A stretch of DNA of 64,000 nt from Arthrobacter sp. FW306-2-2C-D06B (lineage in GTDB: Bacteria > Actinomycetota > Actinomycetes > Actinomycetales > Micrococcaceae): contig NZ_CP084560.1 in the NCBI RefSeq assembly GCF_021789175.1, positions 558,001-622,000 on the forward strand, read 5' to 3'. Made by a program: the position numbers and the translations under genes. The notes under the pieces were generated by a model. That model was not told where the DNA came from. It made no database searches and was given only the letters and a program-made list of their open reading frames with translations. Each line of letters opens with the position of its first letter. Within the stretch, counting starts at the first letter, position 1. Positions 33,505-41,881 of the stretch are shown here, one piece after another.

Positions 33505-33544
33505 TCACAGGCAAGGCTGCAGTTCGACACAGCCAACGCACAGC
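33505..33544 (+). promoter_or_regulatory. PhoP-type boxes before the divergent repeat-bearing membrane protein
   Basis: Plus strand: ACACAGC-CAAC-GCACAGC (33527-33544), each heptamer one base from TCACAGC, with 4-bp spacing. A further half-site TCACAGG (33505-33511) is 22 bp upstream, two helical turns. They end 71 bp before the ATG at 33616. Confidence 0.5.
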
Positions 33545-33615
33545 AAAGCGGCTGACGCTGTTGGGGACAAGAACAATCACCACCAAACAGTCTCGATTTC
33601 GTTGGAGAGAACACC

Positions 33616-34452
33616 ATGGATCAGCAAAACAACCCCTCCGTACCTGGTTCCGAGCCGGAGAATGGGCACCCGCGGCCGGTGATCCGCCCCCTTGACGATT
33701 CTGCGCAGCCTGGTGCTGGGCAGCCTGCCGCTGGGTGGGGTGCTCCGCAGCCGCCGATGAACCAGCAGCCTGGCCAGCCTGCGGCTGGGTGGGGTGCTCC
33801 GCAGCCGCCAGTGAACCAGCAGCCTGCCGCTGGGTGGGGTGCTCCGCAGCAATACGACTCCGGACAGCCCCGAGCTTCGTTCTTCAAGAATTGGAGCCTG
33901 AAGAAGGGGCTCATTGTTGGAGGCGTCGCGGTCGTGGTCGCTGCGGCGGCAGGAGCCGGTGCATATGCCGCCGGAAACGGGACTGCGGCGGCTGATACCA
34001 CCAACGCGCAGGGACCGGGTGCCGGGCAGAACGGCCAAGGCGGATTCGGCGGCCCAGGCGGGACGAACGCAGGCCCCGGAGGCCTCGGGGTGGGCATGGG
34101 CGGCCTCAACGCTGCGGTCCATTCGGAATATGTGGTCCTCCAGAACGGCAGCTACGTCACCATGGCGGGCCAGCTGGGAACGGTCACCGACATCTCGGCG
34201 AGCTCCATGACTGTCAAGAGCGAAGACGGATTCACCCGCAGCTATGCGCTGGGAACGGACGTCGTGGTAGCGGAAGGCGTCCGGCAGCGCGGAAGTGGAA
34301 CCACCGGCACCACCCTGACCCTCGCCGATGTGAAATCCGGATCCAGTGTGAGGGTCACTGCGCTCAAGGAATCCGACAAGTACACGGCCCAGTCCATCCA
34401 GATCGTCACTGCCACCACATCAAGTACGCAAGGGACCGGCACTACCAATTAG
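33616..34452 (+). CDS. Single-pass membrane protein with Gln/Pro repeats and a DUF5666-like outer domain
   Basis: 278 residues. Residues 1-90 are low-complexity and probably cytoplasmic, with three copies of a unit around QPAAGWGAPQ separated by PPxNQQPG. One membrane segment (KGLIVGGVAVVVAAAAGAGAYAAG) lies near 97-120, then a Gly/Gln/Asn-rich linker (130-165). The outer domain (GTVTDISASSMTVKSEDG ... LTLADVKSGSSVRV) has the beta-strand pattern of DUF5666 small-barrel proteins. Ribosome site GGAGAG. It is divergent from the PhoP-like two-component operon with PhoP-type boxes in its promoter, so it is a likely target. Function unknown; a wall-associated or signal-linked role is inferred. Confidence 0.75.
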   Translation: MDQQNNPSVPGSEPENGHPRPVIRPLDDSAQPGAGQPAAGWGAPQPPMNQQPGQPAAGWGAPQPPVNQQPAAGWGAPQQYDSGQPRASFFKNWSLKKGLIVGGVAVVVAAAAGAGAYAAGNGTAAADTTNAQGPGAGQNGQGGFGGPGGTNAGPGGLGVGMGGLNAAVHSEYVVLQNGSYVTMAGQLGTVTDISASSMTVKSEDGFTRSYALGTDVVVAEGVRQRGSGTTGTTLTLADVKSGSSVRVTALKESDKYTAQSIQIVTATTSSTQGTGTTN

Positions 34453-35116
34453 GGATGGGTGCTGCTCGCCCCGTCCTGACCTTCTTTGCCCAAGTTTGGC
34501 CTCAGAGTGACGCAACTCGCCGTGTCGCTAGCGCTTTCCGAATTCAAAGAGGGTCACGGCGGCGCGTCCGCCGGGGCGATTGCAGTGGTCCTAGCAGACG
34601 ATTTGCCAAAGAATTTTCATGGGACGCAAACCCCGGATTGGACAAGGGTTGTTTCATATCTCGAGATTCAAAGGCAAGCGCGTGACGTGACTTAAGATTC
34701 ATAGAATGATCCTTTCATCAAATTTTATTCGAATATTTCGCCCGCAACAGCCAGTGTGACGAACGAGAACGGGTCACATTTGGACATGTCTGAATTGTGA
34801 TGTGCGGCACAATAGTCCGATTCGTCTCAAAATGTGGACGGTTCGGTCCTTTGTTACTTGCAAGTTCCCTTTGTTACGTTGCACACTTCAAATGTGAACA
34901 AGAACTCAACAGCATCTGCAGCCGCAGCGATCGAGCCCAGCGCACCCGCTGGTTTTTCGATGAGCTGTTGTCGAATGCATGCCTAACTTCAGACCCCAGG
35001 AAGTTTCAGGCATTCGCCCCCTGCCCAGCGTCGGGCGCCCCTCCCCATCTCATTGCGGGGACCAGACCAGCATTCGAAGCCGCGATGACGGCTATTCACT
35101 TTGAGGTAAGCAATCC
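34453..35116 (+). other. Long non-coding leader region before the orphan winged-helix gene
   Basis: 664 bp with no convincing gene; open frames at 34455-34685 and 34797-35333 give unrecognisable, Arg/Pro-skewed translations. The centre (about 34690-34745) is strikingly AT-rich for this genome and probably holds the promoter. An imperfectly spaced inverted repeat TGTGAC/GTCACA lies at about 34756-34779, too widely spaced for a standard CRP/GlxR site. The last 240 bp are presumably the 5' untranslated leader of the regulator gene. Confidence 0.5.
34848..34877 (+). promoter_or_regulatory. Tandem CCTTTGTTAC repeats before the orphan winged-helix gene
   Basis: CCTTTGTTAC occurs at 34848-34857 and 34868-34877, a 20-bp period of about two helical turns. 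Direct repeats are the usual binding pattern of OmpR-type winged-helix proteins, so autoregulation by the downstream product is possible. Confidence 0.4.
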
Positions 35117-35986
35117 ATGTCAGTTGCATCCGGATACGTCCACATCTCCGTCCGTAACGCCAATAAGGCCGCGTCCAACGCCGGCCTGCGTCCCGGCTTC
35201 GGCAACCGCCCGGCCTACGCCCAGCCCGCACCGCAGGGTGGCAGCCAGGCACCCGGTTACGTCCCCCAGGGCTACAACCCCAACTCCTATGGCCAGCTCC
35301 GCGCTGTTCCCGCCAACGAGGCCTCGCCGATGACTGCACCCACGCCTGTCCTGGCTCCGGCGGACCGCTCCATCCGTCCCGTTGCCAACGACAATGTGGC
35401 CCGCGGGTTCGTGCTCTACATGGGCATCGACGAAGACACCGCTGCGGCTGCTGGAACGTCCATCGCCAAGCTTGCCCAGGAAATCCGGGCCTACGCGCAG
35501 TCCCTCGTTTCCGGTGCCGAGAGCTATGCCGCCGTCGCGGTTGCCCCGGCCAGTGCGCCCGGTTCCGCGCTCGACGTCGTCCGCTCGACTTTCGGTGACC
35601 CGACCGTTGGCAACCGCCAGCGCGCTGAGGCGCTCCGCCCGCAGCCTGCACAGGAAGCCCGCCCGTCCGGCGTCTTGATCGACCTCGCACGCCGTGAAGT
35701 ACACCTCGACGGCGAATCCTTGAACCTCACGTTCAAGGAATTCGAGCTTCTCAACTACCTCGTCGAGAACGGCACCCGAACCGTGGGCCGCGACGAACTC
35801 CTCGAGGGCCTGTGGCGCAACGCCGAAGAGGTTCCCAACGAGCGCACTATCGACGTCCACATCCGGCGCCTCCGCTCCAAGCTCGGCCGCCTCGCCAACA
35901 CCGTCCGCACGGTACGTGGCCAGGGCTACCGCTTCTACGAGCACCCCGAGGTCATCGTCTGGGCCGCTCCGGAATACTCGATCTAG
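35117..35986 (+). CDS. Orphan OmpR-type winged-helix regulator without receiver domain
   Basis: 289 residues. Residues 1-75 are low-complexity (Asn, Gln, Pro, Tyr). A middle domain (about 90-150) has GFVLYMGIDEDTAAAAGTSI and SGAESYAAVAVAP, which I cannot assign. The C-terminal third is a winged helix as in OmpR/PhoB proteins: FKEFELLNYLVENGTRTVGRDELLEGLW ... RTIDVHIRRLRSKLGRL ... RTVRGQGYRFY. There is no receiver domain and no kinase neighbour, so control is not by ordinary phosphotransfer. GAGG ribosome site before ATG 35117. A perfect 32-bp palindrome follows the stop by 5 bp. Confidence 0.85.
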   Translation: MSVASGYVHISVRNANKAASNAGLRPGFGNRPAYAQPAPQGGSQAPGYVPQGYNPNSYGQLRAVPANEASPMTAPTPVLAPADRSIRPVANDNVARGFVLYMGIDEDTAAAAGTSIAKLAQEIRAYAQSLVSGAESYAAVAVAPASAPGSALDVVRSTFGDPTVGNRQRAEALRPQPAQEARPSGVLIDLARREVHLDGESLNLTFKEFELLNYLVENGTRTVGRDELLEGLWRNAEEVPNERTIDVHIRRLRSKLGRLANTVRTVRGQGYRFYEHPEVIVWAAPEYSI

Positions 35987-35991
35987 CCTCA

Positions 35992-36057
35992 CCCAACTGA
36001 CTCGCATTTGTTGTCGTTATGAGCCCTCATAACGACAACAAATGCGAGTCAGTTGGG
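35992..36057. repeat. Intergenic palindrome family, copy A (perfect 32-bp arms)
   Basis: Left arm 35992-36023 and right arm 36026-36057 are exact reverse complements with a 2-bp centre. The arms begin CCCAACTGACTCGCA and include TTGTTGTCGTT. Copies B (51382-51447) and C (59584-59648) share the ends and the GTCGTT block. Confidence 0.92.
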
Positions 36058-36073
36058 ATAGTAGGGTGGGGGG

Positions 36074-36604
36074 ATGAGCGAGCATCACATTAAGCGGCTG
36101 GTGATCATGCGGCATGCGAAGTCGGACTGGCCCCTCGGGGTGCCGGACCATGAGCGGCCTCTTGCCGAGCGCGGCCACCGGGAAGCTCCCCTCGCCGGGA
36201 AATGGCTCCTCAAACACCACGTGATTCCGGACTTCATCCTGTGTTCGTCCGCGCTGCGGACCCGGCAGACCTGCACTTGGGTGTGCAGCGAACTGGGGGA
36301 AAAGGCCCCGACGCCGAAACTCGAGGACGGCCTGTACGCCGCCTCCGCGCTGCGCATGTTGACCGTCATCAACCACGTGCCGGAAACCGTCACGACGCTC
36401 ATGATCTTCTCGCACATGCCCGGAGTGCAGGACCTCGCGATGCACTTGGCTTCCCGCGACTCGGACCACGACGCCTACATGGACGCCGCAACGCGTTACC
36501 CCACCAGTGCCATGACCGTGATGGAACTGGAGAAGCCTTGGGCTGAACTCGACGGCCAGGATGCACGGCTGACGCACTTCGCTGTTCCGCGCCCAAAGAA
36601 GTAG
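36074..36604 (+). CDS. Histidine phosphatase superfamily protein, SixA-like
   Basis: 176 residues. N-terminal phosphohistidine motif VIMRHAKSDW, then ERPLAERGHREA, SSALRTRQT (conserved Arg), and the second His in FSHMPGVQDLA. This is the short SixA branch that removes phosphate from phosphohistidine proteins or small phosphoesters. Substrate unknown. Separated from the upstream regulator only by hairpin copy A. Confidence 0.9.
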   Translation: MSEHHIKRLVIMRHAKSDWPLGVPDHERPLAERGHREAPLAGKWLLKHHVIPDFILCSSALRTRQTCTWVCSELGEKAPTPKLEDGLYAASALRMLTVINHVPETVTTLMIFSHMPGVQDLAMHLASRDSDHDAYMDAATRYPTSAMTVMELEKPWAELDGQDARLTHFAVPRPKK

Positions 36605-36610
36605 TCCGGG

Positions 36611-37567
36611 CTAGCCCGCTTCGAGGCCCGCGGCCACATCCTGTAGCAGGCGCACCACATGGCGGATGCTTGGGCTTGCCATCATCGTCTTCCGGTACAC
36701 GATTCCCACTTGGCGTTGCTGCATCGGATTGACCACGGGAACCGCCACCACTCCAGCGGGGAGCTCGGGCCGGCCGAGCCGGGGCACGAGCGCCACCGCA
36801 ACACCCTGCTGGACCATGGCGATGTGTGTGGAAAAGTCGGGGTCGTAGATGCGAATGTCCGGCACCCGCCCCAGGCCTGCGAGGATCGCCAGCAACGCCT
36901 CATTGCAGATGGCACCGGCCGGCGTGCTGATCCAGCGTTCGTCCACGAGGTCGGAAGGCTCGACGGCGGTCCGGCCGGCCAGCGGGTGCGTTGAGTTCAG
37001 CAGGACGTCGGCGGTGTCCAGGCAGAGGTCCTCGTGGACCATGTTCTCCGGAATCACCAAGGGCACCGAGTGCCAGTTATGCACGACGCCGAGATCGGCT
37101 TCACCGGTTGCGACCCTTTGGACGGCCTCGCGAGGGTCCTCGGCCACCACCCGGATTTCAAGCCCGGAGCCGCCAAGCCCGGAGCTCCCGGAGGCCGAAG
37201 CGGCGGCAGCAGCCTGATCTGCACCCAGTTTCCGCAGCATTGGCCCGACCAGCCCACGGCAGGCCGTCGAGAACCCCACGAGCCGCAGCACCCCGCTTGG
37301 CTTCGTGGGGTCGGCTAGCAAGGTGGCCTGGAGCTCCTCCAATTCGCCCAGGATCCGGCGCCCGTACTCGGCCAACGCCATGCCGCGGTCGGTCAGCAGT
37401 ACGCCGCGGCCGTGGCGCTCCAGGACCGTCACGCCGCTTTGCTTCTCGAGCTTCTTGATCTGCTGGGAGACCGCCGAAGGGCTGAAGCCCATGGCCTCCG
37501 AGGCCGCCACCACCGAGCCTTGCTGTTCAACTGCTACGAGGGCCCGTAGCGCCGCAATTTCAATCAT
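36611..37567 (-). CDS. LysR-family regulator, divergent from EamA exporter
   Basis: About 318 residues. HTH: LVAVEQQGSVVAASEAMGFSPSAVSQQIKKLEKQSG. The effector domain has a Ser/Gly/Ala-rich insertion (AAAAASASGSSGLGGSG) near residues 125-141. ATG at 37567 (MIEIAALRAL) fits homologues better than the start 5 codons upstream. The divergent EamA gene 72 bp away is the likely target. Confidence 0.9.
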   Translation of the reverse strand: MIEIAALRALVAVEQQGSVVAASEAMGFSPSAVSQQIKKLEKQSGVTVLERHGRGVLLTDRGMALAEYGRRILGELEELQATLLADPTKPSGVLRLVGFSTACRGLVGPMLRKLGADQAAAAASASGSSGLGGSGLEIRVVAEDPREAVQRVATGEADLGVVHNWHSVPLVIPENMVHEDLCLDTADVLLNSTHPLAGRTAVEPSDLVDERWISTPAGAICNEALLAILAGLGRVPDIRIYDPDFSTHIAMVQQGVAVALVPRLGRPELPAGVVAVPVVNPMQQRQVGIVYRKTMMASPSIRHVVRLLQDVAAGLEAG

Positions 37568-37639
37568 GAAGCAAACGTACATGATTGGATGCGGAATTCA
37601 ACGCTGGTGCTTCATCCGCTTGACTGTCAGAGTTGAATC

Positions 37640-38581
37640 GTGAATATCCGACACTCAGCACTCGCCGTCCTTGTCGCCGTCCTTTGGGGCCTGAATTTCG
37701 TCGCGATCGACTTTGGATTGCACCCCGGCAACGGGAGCGGTGGCGCGGCGGACGTGCCGCCGCTGCTGTTCGTGGCCATCCGCTTCGTGCTCGTGGTGTT
37801 CCCCTGCATCTTCTTCGTCCCCAAACCGGACGTCAGCTGGAAGGCGATCATCGGCGTCGGGCTCTTCATGAGCGCCGGGCAGTTCGGCCTCCTCTACCTG
37901 GGCATGGCGCTCGGGATGCCTGCCGGGCTCGCCTCGCTTGTGCTGCAGGCGCAAGTGCTCCTGACGGTGCTGTTGGCGGCCCGGTTCCTGGGGGAGCGGC
38001 CGAGCAAGCGCCAATTGACAGGGGTGGTGCTGGGCGTCGCCGGACTGGCCCTCGTAGCGGTGGGTCGAAGCTTGGTGGCCCCGGTGGTGCCGCTCATGAT
38101 CGTCCTCGCAGCGGCGTTGTCCTGGGCCGCGGGAAACATCATCGCACGCAAGGCGAAGGCGGCCTCGGGACTCGGGTTGGTGGTCTGGTCCGGGGCGGTT
38201 GTCCCGTTGCCGCTTGCGGGCTTGTCGCTGATCGTGGACGGTCCGGCCGCCGTCGTCGGGACCCTCACCAACCTTCAGCCGGCGACCATCCTGAGCGCCC
38301 TGTACACCGCCATTTTTGCGTCGCTGGTGGGTTATGGCATCTGGAACCGACTGCTTAGCCTCTACCCGAGCTCGGCCGTGGTGCCCTTCACGTTGCTGGT
38401 CCCGGTGGTGGGAATGACCGCGGCGTGGCTGCTTATCTCAGAGGTCCCGACGACGGCGGAACTGGCAGGCGGCTTCCTCCTGCTGGGCGGCGTGGCGACT
38501 GCCGTGCTGCAGCGTCGCGCGAAGCCCGGGGATCTGGCGGTGCCCGAAGTACGTCAGCGCTTGGGTGCGGGCCTGCGCTGA
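37640..38581 (+). CDS. EamA (DMT) family transporter
   Basis: 313 residues, two EamA repeats of five membrane segments each: LVAVLWGLNFVAIDFG at the start and AALSWAAGNIIARKAKA opening the second half; FLGERPSKRQLTGVVLGVAGL is typical. Drug/metabolite transporter superfamily, often exporting amino acids or metabolites. Starts with GTG at 37640, since no in-frame ATG lies earlier. The last 28 bp overlap the convergent membrane protein gene. Confidence 0.88.
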   Translation: MNIRHSALAVLVAVLWGLNFVAIDFGLHPGNGSGGAADVPPLLFVAIRFVLVVFPCIFFVPKPDVSWKAIIGVGLFMSAGQFGLLYLGMALGMPAGLASLVLQAQVLLTVLLAARFLGERPSKRQLTGVVLGVAGLALVAVGRSLVAPVVPLMIVLAAALSWAAGNIIARKAKAASGLGLVVWSGAVVPLPLAGLSLIVDGPAAVVGTLTNLQPATILSALYTAIFASLVGYGIWNRLLSLYPSSAVVPFTLLVPVVGMTAAWLLISEVPTTAELAGGFLLLGGVATAVLQRRAKPGDLAVPEVRQRLGAGLR

Positions 38582-39165
38582 GCCGGCGAGCCCGACGTCG
38601 GGCGCTTGGCAGGGGTTGCCGGCTTCCTTTGGACCGGGCGCTTCACAGCCCCCGACGCCGGACGGGCTGCCGGCCGCTGGGCGGGCCTGGCGGGTGCCGG
38701 GGACGGCCGCGAAGCAGGCCGGGGCGCCGGCCGGCGGGCAACCGGACGGGCCGCCGCCTTCGCGCGGCGGGATGGCCATACCGCCCCCACGAACAAGATC
38801 AGCAGGGAGCTGCAGCCGGCAAGTGCGGCGAGGTAGAAGTAGATGTCCGAATCTTTGGTGCTCACTGCGCTGCCCAAGGCGTTCTCGTCCTGGTTGAAGG
38901 CGAGGCCCCACATGCGCAGGAACGCGATTCCGAACGCGATGAACAGGATCGTCGAGATGGCTCCGAGAACCAGCATGAAGTACCTGCGACGGGTGAAAAC
39001 CTCGGCGACGCACGCTAGGTAGCCGATCGCCAAGACCCCGAGGAAGGTGTACATCACGGTTTCGTCAAGGGTGATGGCGAGGAGCACCAGCAAACCAGCG
39101 GACACCACGGCAGAGATGATCGCTAGCTTTCCACTGTTCCCCATGTGACGCATGGGATTAATCAT
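38554..39165 (-). CDS. Four-helix membrane protein with Arg/Pro/Ala-rich tail, unknown function
   Basis: 203 residues. Four membrane segments (about 14-33, 38-57, 64-84, 110-128), then a tail of about 70 residues made nearly only of Arg, Pro, Ala, Lys and Ser (units like RPAPRPASRP). The tail is strongly positive and may bind membrane lipids or nucleic acid. I recognise no named domain. The start is uncertain: ATG codons at 39165, 39153 and 39144 are in frame. Overlaps the end of the EamA gene by 28 bp. Confidence 0.7.
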   Translation of the reverse strand: MINPMRHMGNSGKLAIISAVVSAGLLVLLAITLDETVMYTFLGVLAIGYLACVAEVFTRRRYFMLVLGAISTILFIAFGIAFLRMWGLAFNQDENALGSAVSTKDSDIYFYLAALAGCSSLLILFVGAVWPSRRAKAAARPVARRPAPRPASRPSPAPARPAQRPAARPASGAVKRPVQRKPATPAKRPTSGSPAQRRPAPKR

Positions 39166-39215
39166 CCCTGACGGGCAGCAGCGCCACGCCCCAAGACGCG
39201 GCAGTTGCCATACCG

Positions 39216-39848
39216 TTACCGCAGTACGTAGCCGCGCATGATGGTCATGATTGCGGCTATGCTTTGCTCGCGGGTGCGCTCGGGGTTGTACGTCTGCCGG
39301 TCAAGGCCCACCACGAAGATCGCTCCGAACATCGCCGCCTCGAGGCTGCCCCGGGCAATGCCCGTATCCACTGTGTACGCGGTGGCGACCTTTTCGATGG
39401 CTGAGCCAATCACGGCCAGCAACTCGCTGCGGAGTTCGACGAAGAGGCTGCCCCATTCGCTGGGCGTCCGCCAGTTCTCGCTGATCCAGAGCCGAGCGAA
39501 GGACGGGTAGTCGTCCATGAAGTCCATGGCCTGGCCGAGCATGGCTTCCATGGCCTCGAGCGGATCGGCGTGCAAGCCTTCGATGGTCTGGAGCCGCCCG
39601 AGCATGATGTCGACGCCGTGGCGCAGCAACTGGGCGATCAGATCGGACTTGCTGCCGAAGTTGTAGTAGACCGTCCCTTTGGACACTCCGGCTGCGGCCG
39701 CGATCTCGTCCACCGTGACGCCCGCTGCGCCGCGCTCGCCGATCAGCTCCATCGAAGCGTCGAAAAGGCGCTGCTTGGTCGCGTTGGTGCGGGCCGGGCG
39801 GAGCTTCTTCTCCGGGAACCCGGGGGCGTCCGGCTCTTGCATGCTCAT
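39216..39848 (-). CDS. TetR-family repressor of the YhgE operon
   Basis: 210 residues. HTH GAAGVTVDEIAAAAGVSKGTVYYNFGSKSDLIAQL, an exact TetR pattern. It is the third gene of a pseudo-ABC, YhgE, TetR operon; its ATG overlaps the YhgE stop (ATGA). The palindrome at 42638-42657, directly before the first gene, is its probable operator. Confidence 0.92.
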   Translation of the reverse strand: MSMQEPDAPGFPEKKLRPARTNATKQRLFDASMELIGERGAAGVTVDEIAAAAGVSKGTVYYNFGSKSDLIAQLLRHGVDIMLGRLQTIEGLHADPLEAMEAMLGQAMDFMDDYPSFARLWISENWRTPSEWGSLFVELRSELLAVIGSAIEKVATAYTVDTGIARGSLEAAMFGAIFVVGLDRQTYNPERTREQSIAAIMTIMRGYVLR

Positions 39849-41881
39849 ACCGCGATCTCCGGCTTCAGGGTCTTGAGGGTCCAGAACTTGTGCTTACGGA
39901 CGGCCAGCGTGGAAAGCGCGGCTCCCAGCACAGTGTAGCCAAGCAGTCCAAGGACAATCGGCCAGATCATGGACAAATCGCCGCCATAGATCAAGTGCCG
40001 CATGCCGGTCACCACGTAGCCCATTGGCATGATCTCGTGCACCACGTGCAGCGGCATGGGGGTGGTCTGCCAGGGGAACGTTCCGCCGGAAGACACCAAC
40101 TGCAGGACCAGCAGGATCAGCACCACGAACTTTCCAGGAGTCCCCAGCAAAGCCACTATGCCCTGGATCAGGGCCGTGAATGCCATGACCGCGGCCAGCA
40201 TGAACAACCACATCCACACCGGGTGCGCCGCGTTGAGGCCCAGCCCCAGGTCCACCACGAGGGTGAGGATGCTTGCTTGCAGCACGGACACCACGAAGAA
40301 CGGCAGCCAGCCGCCGACGGCGATTTTCCACGACGGAGCGTTCGAGGCCAAGGCCCGCTGCGTGATGGGACGCATCGCCTGGACCAGCATGAACACGCCG
40401 ATCCAAAGGGACAGTGTCAGGAAGAACGGGGCCAGGCCCGCACCGTAGGACCCTGCCTTGGCCTGCGAGACGTTGTTGACCGCCACAGGATCCGCGATCA
40501 CCTTGGACACCTCGCTCTTTTGGGCGTCGTTCGGGTTCGGGACCTTGCCGGCGCCCTTCGCCAACTCGCTCGCCAAGGTGCGGGATCCGTCCGCGGCGGT
40601 CGCGGCACCGCTGGCAAGCTGCGCCGCGCCGTCGTCGAGCTTTGCGGCACCGTCGGCGAGGGCCGCCGTGCCGTTGACGGCAGACTGCTCACCCGCGGCC
40701 AGCGTCGCGGCGCCGGAGCTGAGCTGGTCCGCGCCTGCCGAGGCCTGGCCGATGGCGCCCGTCAGCGCCGGAGTGGCGCCCGCAAGTTTGGCGGCACCCG
40801 CACTGACCGCGGCCGATCCGTCGGAAAGCTGCTGGATCTGTGCGGCATCCGCCGAGATCTTGGCCTTGGCGTCGGTGACCGGGCCCGAGGCGGCAGCGGT
40901 GTCGAAGTCTGCCAGGATCTTGTTCGCCTGGTCCTGCGTGATGACCCCAGCGGACACGAGCCGCGCGTTGGAGGCGACAACACGGTCCCGCGCCCCGGCG
41001 TCGAACGCTGAGAGTTGCCCGACGACGTCCTGGACTTTCGCGTTCAGCTGCGCGTTTCCGGCGGCTACTTGGGCGGCGCCGTCGGCGAGCTTTTGCGAGT
41101 CGGCCGGAAGGGACGCGGTCTTGTTCTTCAGTTCGGTGAGCCCTGCGCTGAGCTGCCCGGCACCGCCGTTCAGCTGATTGGCGCCGTCGCGCAGCTTGTT
41201 TTGGCCCGCCAGGAGCTCGGACGCGCCGCTGCTGAGCTTGCTGGTGCCGTCGTGGAGTGTGGCCGCGCCATCGCTGAGCTTGCTGACGCCGTCGGCCAGC
41301 TGGGAGGCACCGTCGGACGCCTTGACGATGGAAGCGTGGATGGTGCCGAAGCCCGTGAGGAGCTGGTTGGCGGTTTCCTCGCCCACTTCCTTGGCCACGG
41401 TGGAGTGCACCGCGGTGGTGAGTTTGTCGACGATGGTGCTGAGGAGGTAGTTGTTCGCGTCGTTGGTGGTGACGTTGAGCATCGCCTGGTTGGCGGCGTT
41501 GAAGCTGCCCGGCGAGACCAGGTTGGCGGAAAAGTCCTTCGGAATCTTCAGGGCGAAGGCGTATTTGCCGGATTCCACGCCGGCGTCGGCTTCGGCCGTG
41601 GTGGTCACCCGCTGCCAGTTGAAGACGTGGCTCTGTACGAGGCTGTCGGCAACTTTCTGGCCCGCCTGCAGCTCGGGACCGTTGGCCGGCTGGGCTCCCG
41701 CGTCTTCGACGACCAGGGCGGCGTCGATCTGGTTGAGATTGCCGTAAGGGTCCCAGTTCGCGTAGAGGTACACGGCTCCATAGAGCAGGGGCACCATGGT
41801 CAGGGCGAGGATGGTCAGCTTAGGCAGGAGCCCGCCGGTCATGCGCTTGAGTTCGGAGCGGGCCAGCCGCAGAACAGTCAC
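39845..41881 (-). CDS. YhgE/Pip family membrane protein
   Basis: 678 residues. One N-terminal membrane segment (LTILALTMVPLLYGAVYLYANWDPYGN, the family hallmark), a large outside region of about 450 residues with many DGAxxLxxGA-type repeats likely to form long helices, and a C-terminal block of five or six membrane segments (LSLWIGVFMLVQAMRPI ... GTFPWQTTPMPLHVVHEIMPMGYVVTGMR). The layout resembles phage-infection protein and the ABC-2 permease fold, and homologues are linked to export of lipids or secretion factors. It is co-translated with a degenerate ABC ATPase and a TetR repressor. Confidence 0.92.
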   Translation of the reverse strand: MTVLRLARSELKRMTGGLLPKLTILALTMVPLLYGAVYLYANWDPYGNLNQIDAALVVEDAGAQPANGPELQAGQKVADSLVQSHVFNWQRVTTTAEADAGVESGKYAFALKIPKDFSANLVSPGSFNAANQAMLNVTTNDANNYLLSTIVDKLTTAVHSTVAKEVGEETANQLLTGFGTIHASIVKASDGASQLADGVSKLSDGAATLHDGTSKLSSGASELLAGQNKLRDGANQLNGGAGQLSAGLTELKNKTASLPADSQKLADGAAQVAAGNAQLNAKVQDVVGQLSAFDAGARDRVVASNARLVSAGVITQDQANKILADFDTAAASGPVTDAKAKISADAAQIQQLSDGSAAVSAGAAKLAGATPALTGAIGQASAGADQLSSGAATLAAGEQSAVNGTAALADGAAKLDDGAAQLASGAATAADGSRTLASELAKGAGKVPNPNDAQKSEVSKVIADPVAVNNVSQAKAGSYGAGLAPFFLTLSLWIGVFMLVQAMRPITQRALASNAPSWKIAVGGWLPFFVVSVLQASILTLVVDLGLGLNAAHPVWMWLFMLAAVMAFTALIQGIVALLGTPGKFVVLILLVLQLVSSGGTFPWQTTPMPLHVVHEIMPMGYVVTGMRHLIYGGDLSMIWPIVLGLLGYTVLGAALSTLAVRKHKFWTLKTLKPEIAV

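Noticed and set aside
34797..35333. Open plus-strand frame of 178 codons with a hydrophobic start
   Set aside because: Overlaps the start of the winged-helix gene in another frame and turns into Pro/Arg/Ser-rich shadow sequence.
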